Origin: an uncultured Collinsella sp.
GTDB taxonomy: Bacteria > Actinomycetota > Coriobacteriia > Coriobacteriales > Coriobacteriaceae
Assembly (NCBI GenBank): GCA_900543275.1
Contig: UQQL01000016.1
Location: 1 to 30,172, forward strand
Length of the DNA: 30,172 bases
Direction: 5' to 3'
In this document: one piece after another, positions 30,133 to 30,172 of the stretch
Numbering within the stretch: the first letter of the stretch is position 1
Layout: each line of letters opens with the position of its first letter
The notes under the pieces: model-generated
Seen by the model: only the letters and a program-made list of their open reading frames with translations
Database searches by the model: none
What the model was told of the DNA's origin: nothing
Translations under genes and position numbers: made by a program

Positions 30133-30172
30133 CTGTCTCTTATACACATCTGACGCTGCCGACGACGGAGAG
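30133..30172 (-). other. Nextera adapter read-through (artefact)
   Basis: 30133-30165 is the exact reverse complement of the 33-nt Nextera read-1 adapter (CTGTCTCTTATACACATCT...). The last seven bases, CGGAGAG, fit the start of a reverse-complemented i5 index (as I recall, S511). The same adapter type caps both ends. Not genomic. Confidence 0.97.

Noticed and set aside
1..30172. CRISPR arrays, rRNA, tRNA genes, prophage or IS transposase genes
   Set aside because: No regularly spaced repeats, no tRNA or rRNA signatures, and no transposase or integrase motif was seen on either strand.

Overview
The window is a complete assembled contig with untrimmed Nextera adapter at both ends (1-32 and 30133-30172), leaving about 30.1 kb of genomic DNA. 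High GC in most genes, the codon use, and the gene set (acetate kinase, C69 dipeptidase, fused ECF ATPase, D-aspartate ligase, lysine riboswitch) suggest an anaerobic Coriobacteriia gut actinobacterium, most like Collinsella. That assignment comes from memory of such genomes; no search was run.

Layout. 33-744: 5' part of ackA (minus). 865-3035: an MFS transporter and a LysR regulator (minus), visibly more AT-rich than their surroundings. 3077-7308: minus-strand housekeeping genes (HIT protein, xseB, xseA, membrane zinc metallopeptidase, RNase D). 7407-8426: lipid kinase plus a 30-residue membrane microprotein. 8735-10537: secreted, membrane-anchored C69 dipeptidase. 10624-14902: an ECF importer locus headed by a tryptophan-rich leader peptide (three Trp codons in a row) and an intrinsic terminator, then two paralogous S components, a double-ATPase A subunit and EcfT. 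15027-17114: amino-acid racemase and D-aspartate ligase, probably for a D-Asp peptidoglycan cross-bridge. 17336-19336: MOSC protein and a secreted coiled-coil muralytic protein. 19389-21893: HTH protein, Ser/Thr kinase and Tat lipoprotein (minus), the lipoprotein RBS being locked in a 13-bp stem. 21952-26147: accessory-looking region with two non-coding stretches, an ADP-ribosylglycohydrolase/GIY-YIG nuclease pair, a small membrane protein and a higBA toxin-antitoxin module. 26148-27335: M20 amidohydrolase (minus). 27489-30132: lysine riboswitch driving lysA fused in frame to dapA, then dapB (truncated by the contig end).

How it fits together. The strongest regulatory story is the tryptophan attenuator in front of the ECF importer, which predicts that the importer carries tryptophan or a close relative. 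The lysine riboswitch with lysA-dapA-dapB, and the racemase/D-Asp ligase pair, both point to lysine and cell-wall supply, consistent with a Lys-D-Asp type peptidoglycan. The least described candidates are the GIY-YIG/ADP-ribosylglycohydrolase pair, the long-range inverted repeat around the Trp attenuator, and the LysA-DapA fusion with its internal ribosome binding site.
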